Below, in pieces: positions 23,578 through 31,516 of a stretch of DNA of 64,000 nt (position 1 is its first letter; each line of letters begins with the position of its first letter). The position numbers and the translations under genes were made by a program. The DNA is taken from assembly GCF_014647915.1 (NCBI RefSeq), contig NZ_BMQC01000003.1:62001-126000 (forward strand), read 5' to 3'. The notes below the pieces were generated by a model. The model saw only the letters and a list, made by a program, of their open reading frames with translations, was not told the origin of the DNA and made no database searches. The DNA is from Pilimelia terevasa (GTDB taxonomy: Bacteria > Actinomycetota > Actinomycetes > Mycobacteriales > Micromonosporaceae).

Positions 23578-25305
23578 ATGACCGGCGACGCCACCCCACG
23601 GGTCGACGACCACCCCACCGTGCCTGTCCGACCGACGTCCACCGATCCCTGGCTGCTCGGCTTCACCCCCCGCCGGCCGGTCCCCTGGCTGGCCCCCATC
23701 CTGCTGCTGAGCACCGGCCTGCGCACCCTCCTGGCGACCCTGTTCGGCGCCTACCTGGACAAGCGGGAACTCCAGAGTGCCCTGCCGGCCGACGTGTACG
23801 ACGAGATGGGCGCCGACGGGGAGCTGTGGCTGGACTACGTGGCCGACCTCGGGGACGGGTTCGACGCGACCTACTCGGTCGCCTACCTGCTGGCGCAGCC
23901 GGCGCTCACCGTCGCCGGCGAGGAGCTGCCGCGCGGCCGGGTCCTGCTGATGGGCGGGGACCAGGTGTACCCGACGGCCAGCGCGGACGCCTACGAGGAC
24001 AGGTTCCGGGGGCCGTACCGCGCGGCGCTGCCCACCGCGCCCCGCACCGGCCCGCAGCCCACGATCTACGCCGTGCCGGGCAACCACGACTGGTACGACG
24101 GGTTGACCGCGTTCCTGCGGGTCTTCGCGCGGCAGCCGGCCGGCAACGTGGGCGGCTGGCGGACGCGGCAGGCCCGGTCGTACTTCGCGCTGCGGCTGCC
24201 GCACGACTGGTGGGTGTTCGGAATCGACGAGCAGTTCGGCGCCTACCTCGACGATCCGCAGTTGCGGTACTTCACGGCGGCGGCGACGGCGCTGACGGCC
24301 GGGTCGCGGGTGGTCCTGGCGGTGCCGGCGCCGGGCTGGGTGAAGACCGTGGACCAGCCCAAGGCGTACGAGACGGTCGACTTCTTCCTGCGGACGGTCA
24401 TCGAGCCGACGGGCGCGCAGGTGCGGGTCATCCTGGCCGGCGACCTGCACCACTACGCGCGGTACAGCGCGCCGGGGCGGGAGCTGATCACGTGCGGCGG
24501 CGGCGGGGCCTACCTGGCCTCGACGCACGAGCTGCCCGAGGAGCTGGCGGTGCCGCCGGTGGGCGCCACGGCGCCGCGGCACAGCGCGGCGCGGCGGTTC
24601 CGGCTGACGGCGCGGTACCCGACCGCCGCCCGGTCGCGGGCGTACGCGGCGGGCGTGTTCGCGCGGCTGCCGTGGCGGAACCCGGGGTTCCTGTGGCTGC
24701 TCGCGCTCGCCCAGACGCTGCTCATGCTCAGCGTCGCCGAGCTGCTGGTGCACCGGCCGGACGGCAGCGAGCAGCGGCTGTTCAGCATCCCGCTGGGGAT
24801 CATGTTGACGTTGACCCTGCTCGGCTGGATGTTCTTCGCGGCGCCGCCGGGCAACGACGGGGCGCGCCGGGTGACCCACACGGTGGTGGGGCTGTCGCAC
24901 GGGGCGGCGCACGCGGTACTGGCGCTGGGAGGCGCCCTGCTGTGGGCGCGGCTGCCGTTCGTGGACTGGGTCTGGCCGCTGCCCCTGCTGTCGGCGGCGG
25001 TGCTCTACGCGCCGGTGGCCGGGCTGGTGTCCGGGCTCCTGGTGGCCGCGTACCTGCTGGTGGCCAGCCAGTTCCGGGTGAACCTCAACGAGCTGTTCGC
25101 GGGTCAGGGGATCGAGGACTCCAAGGTGTTCCTGCGGATGCACCTCGCCGCCGACGGCACCCTGACGATCCACCCGATCGCGGTACCGAAGGCGGCGCAC
25201 CGCTGGCGGGCGGCGCCCTCGGCGGCGCCGGACGCGCCGTGGCTGGAGCCCGAGCGGCCGCTGGTCGTGGCGCGGGCCGAGGAACCGGTGGTCATCCGCC
25301 CGTAG
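23578..25305 (+). CDS. Membrane-bound calcineurin-like metallophosphoesterase
   Basis: The ATG at 23578 (MTGDATPRVDDHPTVPVRPT) gives 575 residues. A hydrophobic segment lies near residues 38-55. The metallophosphoesterase domain (about residues 85-340) has the metal motifs GGDQVYP, PGNHDWYDG and GDLHHYARY. Four or five TM helices follow between about residues 360 and 500, then a cytoplasmic tail of about 70 residues. Layout matches uncharacterised actinobacterial phosphoesterases with a membrane C-terminus; the substrate is unknown. A likely promoter lies beside the tRNA on the opposite strand. Confidence 0.88.
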   Translation: MTGDATPRVDDHPTVPVRPTSTDPWLLGFTPRRPVPWLAPILLLSTGLRTLLATLFGAYLDKRELQSALPADVYDEMGADGELWLDYVADLGDGFDATYSVAYLLAQPALTVAGEELPRGRVLLMGGDQVYPTASADAYEDRFRGPYRAALPTAPRTGPQPTIYAVPGNHDWYDGLTAFLRVFARQPAGNVGGWRTRQARSYFALRLPHDWWVFGIDEQFGAYLDDPQLRYFTAAATALTAGSRVVLAVPAPGWVKTVDQPKAYETVDFFLRTVIEPTGAQVRVILAGDLHHYARYSAPGRELITCGGGGAYLASTHELPEELAVPPVGATAPRHSAARRFRLTARYPTAARSRAYAAGVFARLPWRNPGFLWLLALAQTLLMLSVAELLVHRPDGSEQRLFSIPLGIMLTLTLLGWMFFAAPPGNDGARRVTHTVVGLSHGAAHAVLALGGALLWARLPFVDWVWPLPLLSAAVLYAPVAGLVSGLLVAAYLLVASQFRVNLNELFAGQGIEDSKVFLRMHLAADGTLTIHPIAVPKAAHRWRAAPSAAPDAPWLEPERPLVVARAEEPVVIRP

Positions 25306-25632
25306 CCGGGCGGTCCCGGCCGAGCGCCGGTGAACGGAGATCGCTCGTATGTAGAGAGTGTTGAGGACTGACGACCTCGACAAGCCAGGTCTTCCGCAAA
25401 TCAAAATGCAGTTAGATGCCGCTTGGCGGAAAGCGGCACCGCCGATCATATCCGATTTCGCTGGGCTGCCGTAACCGCCTAAACGACCGCTCGTCATAGG
25501 GGCCGCGTGACCAGTGACGGTCCGATACTTGAGCCGTGCGCCGCAGCGCGGTGTCCGGGGCTACCAGGGGACCGGATCGAACCACGATCGAGCGCGCCGG
25601 CCGCCAAATGGCGTGCACGGTGAAGGTCGCGG
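25306..25632. other. 327-bp intergenic region with a weak hairpin
   Basis: Visibly less GC-rich than its flanks. It contains a 7-bp stem gccgctt (25418-25424) with aagcggc (25431-25437), possibly a terminator for the phosphoesterase gene. Otherwise only the presumed promoter and the gaagg ribosome binding site of the patatin-like gene (25622-25626) are visible. Confidence 0.45.
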
Positions 25633-27987
25633 GTGCATGGTGAACTCATGTACTCCTGGCGTCGCCTGCGTTCGGATTCCGGTTCCGGATGGAAGGGAAG
25701 GCTGGCGGATTTCCTTCGGCGGCGTCCGCCAATTCCATGCGTCGGTGACGAGGCCGGGACAGCGTGGCGCCGGAGTTGGAACGTCGCGCCTGGTCGACAC
25801 TTCGGCGGCACGGCGATCGCGCTCTCCGGCGGCGGTATCCGATCGGCCGCTTTCAGTCTCGGCGCCATCGACGCCCTGCGGAGCAAGGGCTTCTGGGCAG
25901 AGGCGCGGTACCTCTTCTGCGTTTCGGGCGGCGGCTACGCCGCAGGCGGGATCCAGCTCGCCACGACGGGAGCGGCTGAAGCGGGCGCAAGCGCGGCGAC
26001 GGCGTCGGACGCGTTCGCTCCCGGAAGTCCGGAATTCGACCATTTCCGGCGGAACAGCAAATACCTCGCGGACGGGTTCCTGGGGTGGCTGAAGGCGCTC
26101 GGAGTAATCCTGCGGGGACTCCTGGCGGCGCAGTTCGCACTGTTCTTGCTCACCACCGTGGCGGCCTACCTGATCGCGCTCGGCTATCGGGGCGTTCGCG
26201 TCGCACACCACTCGGTGCCCGCCGGCGAACTGGGGACGGTCCTGCACGCCACTGCGGCCTGGCGCTGGTCGATAGTCCTGGCCGGCCTCTGGTTGTACTT
26301 CTCGCTGGCGACGTTTCTTCTGGAGAACTGGCCTGGACGCCTGCACCGCGTTCGCGCCTGGCTACGGGTGGGCTACCTCGGCGCCGGTGGGGCGTTCGTC
26401 GCCTACACAGTTCTCGTCATCGCCCTGCCGCGACTCGCCGAATTGCTCTGGAAACTACCCGCGGGCGTCCAGAAGGGTCCGATCGACGAACTGCTGCCCG
26501 ATCCGCTTCTGGTCAGCTCGGGAACGGCCGCGACGGGCTACGTCGCCACTCTGGCGGCAATCCTTACTGCCGTGGGCAAACCGACTGCGCGGGCAATACA
26601 GAAGCGCGACCGGCTCGCGCAGGTCGCGAAGCGGCTGCCCGTGACCGTCCTGCGTTGGGTCATGGTGCTGGTGGGGGTGGTGGCGCTCGTCGGCTGGCAC
26701 CTCGTCTGGTTCCTCTACCTAATCGCGGTGGTCGGCAGTACCGGATGCAGGTCGCACGTCCACCCGCGGACGGAGCCCTGCGAGTTCACCATGCCGCCGT
26801 GGCCGGACTGGCGGCTCGTGGCCGGGGTGACCGGACTGCTGGTGCTCATCTGGTGGATCGACCAGACGCGGTGGGGCCTACATCTCTTCTACAAGCGACG
26901 GCTGGCCAGGGCGTTCGCGGTGCGCCGGTCCGACGGGGTCGCACGCGAAATAGACTTTGGCGTCTGCACGCGGCTCGACACATTCGGCAAGCCCACGGCG
27001 GGAGGCCCGCAACCGATCTGGATCGGCGCGGCGCACATCTCGGGACCGGAGTACGCGCCGCCCGGACGACGGACGGTGTCGTACTCGATGTCGCACGACT
27101 TCGTCGGCAGCCCGCAGCTCGGCTGGTTGGAGACCGCACCGCTGTGTGAGCGGGCGAAGGGCAGGCCGCTGCAGTGGGATCTCACCGTGGAGTCCGCGAT
27201 GGCGGTGTCCGGCGCGGCGTTCGCGTCGGCGATGGGCGCGGTACGCAGCCCGTTCACGCTCCTTTTCGCGCTGACCAACGCCCGGCTCGGCGCATGGCTG
27301 CCCAACCCGAGATACTGCTCCCACCCCCAACCGTGCCCCCTCTGCCGGCTGCCCCGATCGCGGACCATGAAGCTGCTCCTGGCCGAGATACTGGGCCTGT
27401 ACCCGACCGATAGACGGCTTCTCTTCGTCACCGACGGCGGCCACAACGAGAACCTCGGACTCGTCGAGGCGCTGCGGCATGCGCCGGCGAAGCTGTTCTG
27501 CATCGACGCGAGCGGCGGCGCGACGCTCTCGCGAGCGGCGCTCGGTCCGGCGATCGCGTTGGCACGGCAGGAACTGGGCGTCGACATCACCTTCGACGCA
27601 GGGTCGGCGAATCGCGTCGACGACCCCACGTCGCTGGAGCAACCGTCCCCACATAAGGAGGACGGGCAGGCCGGCGAAGAATACTCGGCAGACCGAACCA
27701 ACCCTTCCCGCATCATGACGAGCGCGGTTCTGCGCGCCACAATCACCTACCCCGACGACCGGCCGCCCCAGGCACCCGCGACGGGGGTCCTGTACTTTGG
27801 TCGCGCGCTCCTGACGGAGGACTCGCCATGGTCGGTGCTGGCGTACGCGAGCGGTAATCCCGCCTTCCCCAATGACTCCACGGCGGACCAGTGGTTCGAT
27901 GCCGACCAGTTCGATGCGTACCACATCCTGGGTCGCCACGTGGGGGGTGCCCTCGCCACACTGGCCCACGCCCGCCCGAACGGCTAG
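25633..27987 (+). CDS. Patatin-like phospholipase domain protein with internal membrane segments
   Basis: The GTG at 25633 has gaagg six bases upstream; an ATG at 25648 is the alternative. The product is about 784 residues. An N-terminal patatin half-site shows the oxyanion motif ALSGGGIRSAAFSLGA and the nucleophile turn CVSGGGYAAGG. Then come five or six TM helices (about residues 155-420) inserted in the fold. The catalytic acid motif FVTDGGHNENLGL lies at about residue 598. Such split patatins are found in bacteria beside stress or membrane genes; substrates are unknown. It converges on the PSP1 gene with a 4-bp overlap. Codon use is less GC-extreme than in neighbours. Confidence 0.82.
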   Translation: MHGELMYSWRRLRSDSGSGWKGRLADFLRRRPPIPCVGDEAGTAWRRSWNVAPGRHFGGTAIALSGGGIRSAAFSLGAIDALRSKGFWAEARYLFCVSGGGYAAGGIQLATTGAAEAGASAATASDAFAPGSPEFDHFRRNSKYLADGFLGWLKALGVILRGLLAAQFALFLLTTVAAYLIALGYRGVRVAHHSVPAGELGTVLHATAAWRWSIVLAGLWLYFSLATFLLENWPGRLHRVRAWLRVGYLGAGGAFVAYTVLVIALPRLAELLWKLPAGVQKGPIDELLPDPLLVSSGTAATGYVATLAAILTAVGKPTARAIQKRDRLAQVAKRLPVTVLRWVMVLVGVVALVGWHLVWFLYLIAVVGSTGCRSHVHPRTEPCEFTMPPWPDWRLVAGVTGLLVLIWWIDQTRWGLHLFYKRRLARAFAVRRSDGVAREIDFGVCTRLDTFGKPTAGGPQPIWIGAAHISGPEYAPPGRRTVSYSMSHDFVGSPQLGWLETAPLCERAKGRPLQWDLTVESAMAVSGAAFASAMGAVRSPFTLLFALTNARLGAWLPNPRYCSHPQPCPLCRLPRSRTMKLLLAEILGLYPTDRRLLFVTDGGHNENLGLVEALRHAPAKLFCIDASGGATLSRAALGPAIALARQELGVDITFDAGSANRVDDPTSLEQPSPHKEDGQAGEEYSADRTNPSRIMTSAVLRATITYPDDRPPQAPATGVLYFGRALLTEDSPWSVLAYASGNPAFPNDSTADQWFDADQFDAYHILGRHVGGALATLAHARPNG

Positions 27988-28817
27988 CTCAAGGGTCGTT
28001 CCTCATACGCCTGACGGGACCCGCACACCTCAGACAGGGCGCATCGCCTGAGCCCCCCGTCCGAGGAGCGCCGAACCACCACCGTCTCGCTGGGCGGATG
28101 CCGCGCCACGACCCGGCCCTCGCCCTCCGGCGTGTCCACCTGCTGACCGGTCGAGGGGTAGGTGCTGCTCCCGGCGTAGAGCGGGTGTTCGTACTTCAGG
28201 CAGCACATCAGGCGGCCGCAGGCGCCGGAGATCCGCATCGGGTTCAGCGGCAGGTCCTGGTCCCGGGCCATCCGTACCGTGACCGGCTCGAAGTCGGTGA
28301 GGAACGTGGCGCAGCACAGGTCCCGCCCGCAGGAGCCGATGCCGCCCTGCACGCGGGCGGAGTCGCGGGCGCTGAGCTGCCGGAGCGAGACCCGGCAGTG
28401 CAGCGTGGCGCCGAGGTCGCGGACCAGCGAGCGGAAGTCGACGCGGTGCGGGGCGGTGAAGTACAGGGTCACCCGCTCCGGTTCGGTCCCGGACGGGTCG
28501 AGGCAGTCGACGGCCAGGACCCGCATGGGCAGGTCGTGGGCGCGGATCAGCTTCTTGGCGGCGACCTTGGCGTCGGCGCGGCGGCGGCGGAGGCGGGCGT
28601 CCCGGTCCAGGGCCCCGGCGTCGGCCAGGCCGGCGAGCCGCGGGAAGCCGCTGGTGTCCTCGCTGACCCACTGCGCCGCCCAGACGCACTCGGCGACCTC
28701 CGGCCCCTCGTCGGTCGGGACCAGCACCGCGTCGCCGACCCGCGGGCTCAGCGGGCCGGGATCGAAGTAGTAGAGGCGCCCGTACCGGTGGAAGCTGACC
28801 GCGCACAGCATGCCCAT
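27984..28817 (-). CDS. PSP1 domain protein (RicT/YaaT-like)
   Basis: The 277-residue protein carries the PSP1 C-terminal domain with the two cysteine clusters GSCGRDLCCATFL and GACGRLMCCLKYEH. These clusters are typical of RicT (YaaT), which in Bacillus joins RicA and RicF in an Fe-S complex that governs RNase Y and sporulation. Actinomycetes keep this gene next to holB/tmk, as here. The start may be ATG 28817 or the ATG two codons later (MGMLCAVSFHRYG). It is the last gene of the tmk-holB run. Confidence 0.9.
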   Translation of the reverse strand: MGMLCAVSFHRYGRLYYFDPGPLSPRVGDAVLVPTDEGPEVAECVWAAQWVSEDTSGFPRLAGLADAGALDRDARLRRRRADAKVAAKKLIRAHDLPMRVLAVDCLDPSGTEPERVTLYFTAPHRVDFRSLVRDLGATLHCRVSLRQLSARDSARVQGGIGSCGRDLCCATFLTDFEPVTVRMARDQDLPLNPMRISGACGRLMCCLKYEHPLYAGSSTYPSTGQQVDTPEGEGRVVARHPPSETVVVRRSSDGGLRRCALSEVCGSRQAYEERPLS

Positions 28818-28880
28818 CGCGCAAGCGTAGGCACCGCGCGACCCGCCGGCCAGGTGTCGGCGCGGCCGATGTGGACCGGC

Positions 28881-29534
28881 TCAGCCGATGCGGAGCGCGT
28901 CGGCGACCGACGCGGGGCCGGCGCCGAGCGGCCGGAAGAACGGGGCGTACGCGATCCGCTCGTCCCAGGTCGCCGCCAGGCGCTGGGCGTCGTCCGTGGC
29001 GGCGACGACGGCGCTCAGGACCTCGGCGGCGAGGTCGGCCGCGGCGCGGGCGAGGCCCTGGTCGGGCCGGACCTCCCCGGTCAGCGCGACGGCCTCGGCC
29101 GAGCCCAGGACGCGGCCCAGGGCGCGGGCGACGCCGGTCCGGGCGGTGACCATCCAGGTGGCCAGCGCCTCGGCGTACCGGATGGTGTCGGCGAGGCGGC
29201 GGGCTCCCCCGTCGCCGTGCAGGCGGGACTGGAGCGCCCCGGCCCGGTGCGCGTACGACTGGGCAGCGGCGCCGCTCCACGCCACCGGGCGGGCGGCGAC
29301 CTGGGCCGCCTGGGCGTACGCCTCGGCCAGCGGCGCCAACTGGCGCTGGGCGAGGACGAGTGGGCCAGGTCGCAGCGCGGCGACGGAGTCGACGGCCGCC
29401 CCGGGCAGTGCGCCCAGCTCGCGCAGCAGCCCCTGGACGGCGTGACCGCCCGGGATCCCCTGCCCGCGCAGCACGTCGTCGACCCGCGCCAGCAGCGGGC
29501 GCGCGGGATCCAGCACGATGTCGAGCGCGTCCAT
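28881..29534 (-). CDS. Hypothetical WXG100-like helical protein
   Basis: The 217-residue protein is Ala-rich and almost entirely helical. The segment RPVAWSGAAAQSYAHRAGAL carries a W-x-G turn like that of WXG100/ESX secreted proteins, flanked by two long helices. No signal peptide is seen. Its ATG overlaps the stop of the preceding gene by one base (TGATG). With the next two genes it forms a small module that resembles ESX-accessory or WXG effector units, but no EccC or other ESX core gene is in the window. Confidence 0.62.
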   Translation of the reverse strand: MDALDIVLDPARPLLARVDDVLRGQGIPGGHAVQGLLRELGALPGAAVDSVAALRPGPLVLAQRQLAPLAEAYAQAAQVAARPVAWSGAAAQSYAHRAGALQSRLHGDGGARRLADTIRYAEALATWMVTARTGVARALGRVLGSAEAVALTGEVRPDQGLARAAADLAAEVLSAVVAATDDAQRLAATWDERIAYAPFFRPLGAGPASVADALRIG

Positions 29535-29842
29535 CAGCGCTCCTCACTCCTCCATCGGGCGGCGGCCGCGGCGTCGACGTCGGTGTACGCCGAGGCGGCG
29601 TCGGCCACCGCGGCGCGCAGGGCGGCGATCTCGTCCCGGGCCTCGTCCACCTCGCGGCGGCGGGCGTCGAGGGCCGCGACCCAGCGCGCGTGCAGCGCCC
29701 GGCCCAGTTCGCCGGTGTAGCCGGCGGCGTCCCCGCCGAAGCTGGTCGCGTCGCTGGCGGCCTCGTGGAGCAGGTCGGCGCTCGCCGCGAGCTGGCGGGC
29801 GGCGTCTTCGAGGGCGTGCGCCACGGTTGTCAGATCGTTCAC
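29534..29842 (-). CDS. Small helical protein, WXG100/ESX-like
   Basis: The GTG at 29842 (VNDLTTVAHALEDAARQLAA) follows gaggga and overlaps the upstream stop (GTGA), giving 102 residues. It is helix-turn-helix in predicted shape with SFGGDAAGYTGELG at the turn, then a heptad-rich coiled coil (LDARRREVDEARDEIAALR). Size and fold fit WXG100-type proteins, although the Trp of the turn is replaced by Phe-Gly-Gly. It probably pairs with its 217-residue neighbour. Confidence 0.6.
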   Translation of the reverse strand: MNDLTTVAHALEDAARQLAASADLLHEAASDATSFGGDAAGYTGELGRALHARWVAALDARRREVDEARDEIAALRAAVADAASAYTDVDAAAAARWRSEER

Positions 29843-30267
29843 CTGGGATCCCTCGAAGCGGTCGGGTGCGGCGTCAGGGTCTCGTAGTCGACGAACAGGT
29901 CCCGCTCGATCTTGCGTCTGGCCCATTGTGCACCGTCGATGGCGGAGCCGACCGCTACCTTGATCGATGTGGCCAGCTCGGTGACGGGCCGAGCGCACGC
30001 TCCCGCAGCCAGACATACGTCCACTATGGCCCCCGCGGCGGTAACCCGCACCTCCACCAACTCATCGGGTGACCGCACCGTCACCTCGATTTCGTGGGCC
30101 GCCCGGTCGAGTCGTGCCCGCAACTGGCCGATCCGCCGGTACCGCGCGGCCGCCTCCTCCAGCCACGCCTCGTCCACGTCCCCGCCGTGGGCCGCGCCGC
30201 CCCGGGCCCCACCGTCCCCCGCGCCGTCCCAGGCAGCACCGTCTCTCGTCGCACCGGTCAACGTCAC
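29839..30267 (-). CDS. YbaB/EbfC-like family protein
   Basis: The 142-residue protein has a Gly/Ala/Asp-rich N-terminus. A YbaB-type core follows: helix RRIGQLRARLDRAAHEIEV, strands VTVRSPDELVEVRVTAAGAI, then helix SIKVAVGSAIDGAQWARRKI. YbaB-like proteins bind DNA as dimers, but versions next to WXG genes in actinobacteria are of unknown role. It sits 55 bp after holB and is coupled to the small helical gene. Confidence 0.72.
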   Translation of the reverse strand: MTLTGATRDGAAWDGAGDGGARGGAAHGGDVDEAWLEEAAARYRRIGQLRARLDRAAHEIEVTVRSPDELVEVRVTAAGAIVDVCLAAGACARPVTELATSIKVAVGSAIDGAQWARRKIERDLFVDYETLTPHPTASRDPR

Positions 30268-30322
30268 GGCACGACGCTACCGGTGACGCACCAGCGGGTG
30301 AGGGGAACTGTCGGGTATCGGA

Positions 30323-31516
30323 TCAACCGCGCCAGATATCGAGCACCATGGCCTCGACGGCGATCCGGGGCTTGACATTCGCCTCGATCGCCGTCCGGCA
30401 CGCGAGTACCGCCTCCAGCCGGCGCAGGGTGCTCTCCGGCTCCCACGCGCGGGCGGCGCCCGCGACGGCCTCGGCCGCGTCGGTGTGCACCGCCGGCACC
30501 GGGGCGCGCCACTGCGCCACCAGCACGTCGCGGTAGAAACCGGCCAGGTCGATCAGCGCCCGGTCCAGGGCGTCGCGCTGCGCGCGGGTGGCCCGGGACT
30601 TCTGCCGCCGCTCCAGCTCCTTGAGCTGCCCCGCGGCGCCGCGCCCGGCACCGGCGGCGCCCCGGCCGGTACCGCCGGCGCCGAGGGCGGTCGCCAGCGC
30701 GCTGCGCTCCCGCTCGTCGGCGTCGGCGACCACCGCGGCGGCCTCCGCCTCGGCGGCGGCGATCAGCGCCGCGGCGGCGGTGAAGCACGCGCCGACCGAC
30801 CGGAGCTGCCGGGGCACCCCGAGCACCGCCTCGCGCCGCTCCCGCGCCTGCCCGTCGCGGGCCAGGCGGCGGGCCCGCCCGACGTGGCCCTGCGCCGCGG
30901 CGGCGGCCCACCCGGCGAGGGTGGCGTGGACGCCGTCGCGCTGCTCCAGCAGCGCCGCGACCGCCGGGGCGGACGGCTGCCGCAGCGGCACCAGGCGGCA
31001 GCGGGACCGGAGGGTCACCGAAATGTCGTCGGGGTGGGTGCTCGGGGCGCACAGCAGGAACACGGTCCGCGGCGGCGGCTCCTCGACCGCCTTGAGCAGC
31101 GCGTTGCCGGCCGCCTCGGTGAGCCGGTCGGCGTCCTCGATGAGGACCACCTGCCAGCGGCCGCCGGAGGGCGCGCTGGCCGCGCGCAGGACGAGGGCGC
31201 GCATCTCGTGGACGCTGATCGACAGGCCCTCGGGCGCGACCGTGCGGACGTCGGCGTGCGTGCCGGCCAGCGTGGTGTGGCAGCCGGCGCAGCCGCCGCA
31301 GCCCTCGCCCGCGGCGCACTGGAGGGCCGCGGCGAAGGCCCGCGCCGCCACCGACCGGCCGCTGCCCGGCGGCCCGGTGAAGATCCACGCATGGGTCATC
31401 GCGCCCGGGTCGCCGGCCTCGCCGCGGACCTGGGCGGCCGCCGCCGCGGCGGCGGCGGCGAGGGTCGCCACGGCGGCGGGCTGGCCGACCACGTCGGCGA
31501 AGACCGGGGCGCTCAC
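30323..31516 (-). CDS. holB: DNA polymerase III subunit delta'
   Basis: The GTG at 31516 (VSAPVFADVVGQPAAVATLA) overlaps the tmk stop by 4 bp; the product has 397 residues. The AAA+ module has P-loop GPPGSGRSVAAR, with Arg in place of the usual Lys, consistent with a subunit that does not hydrolyse ATP. It also has the four-cysteine zinc site CAAGEGCGGCAGC, the motif IEDADRLTEAAGNALLKAVEEP and the arginine-finger SRC segment (RSRCRLVPL). An Ala-rich stretch lies at about residues 285-325. It is part of the clamp loader. Confidence 0.93.
   Translation of the reverse strand: MSAPVFADVVGQPAAVATLAAAAAAAAAQVRGEAGDPGAMTHAWIFTGPPGSGRSVAARAFAAALQCAAGEGCGGCAGCHTTLAGTHADVRTVAPEGLSISVHEMRALVLRAASAPSGGRWQVVLIEDADRLTEAAGNALLKAVEEPPPRTVFLLCAPSTHPDDISVTLRSRCRLVPLRQPSAPAVAALLEQRDGVHATLAGWAAAAAQGHVGRARRLARDGQARERREAVLGVPRQLRSVGACFTAAAALIAAAEAEAAAVVADADERERSALATALGAGGTGRGAAGAGRGAAGQLKELERRQKSRATRAQRDALDRALIDLAGFYRDVLVAQWRAPVPAVHTDAAEAVAGAARAWEPESTLRRLEAVLACRTAIEANVKPRIAVEAMVLDIWRG

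Noticed and set aside
29534-30016. Longer version of the small helical gene starting at 30016
   Set aside because: The extra N-terminal part overlaps the YbaB-like gene out of frame; a GTG with ribosome binding site and GTGA overlap at 29842 is far better.
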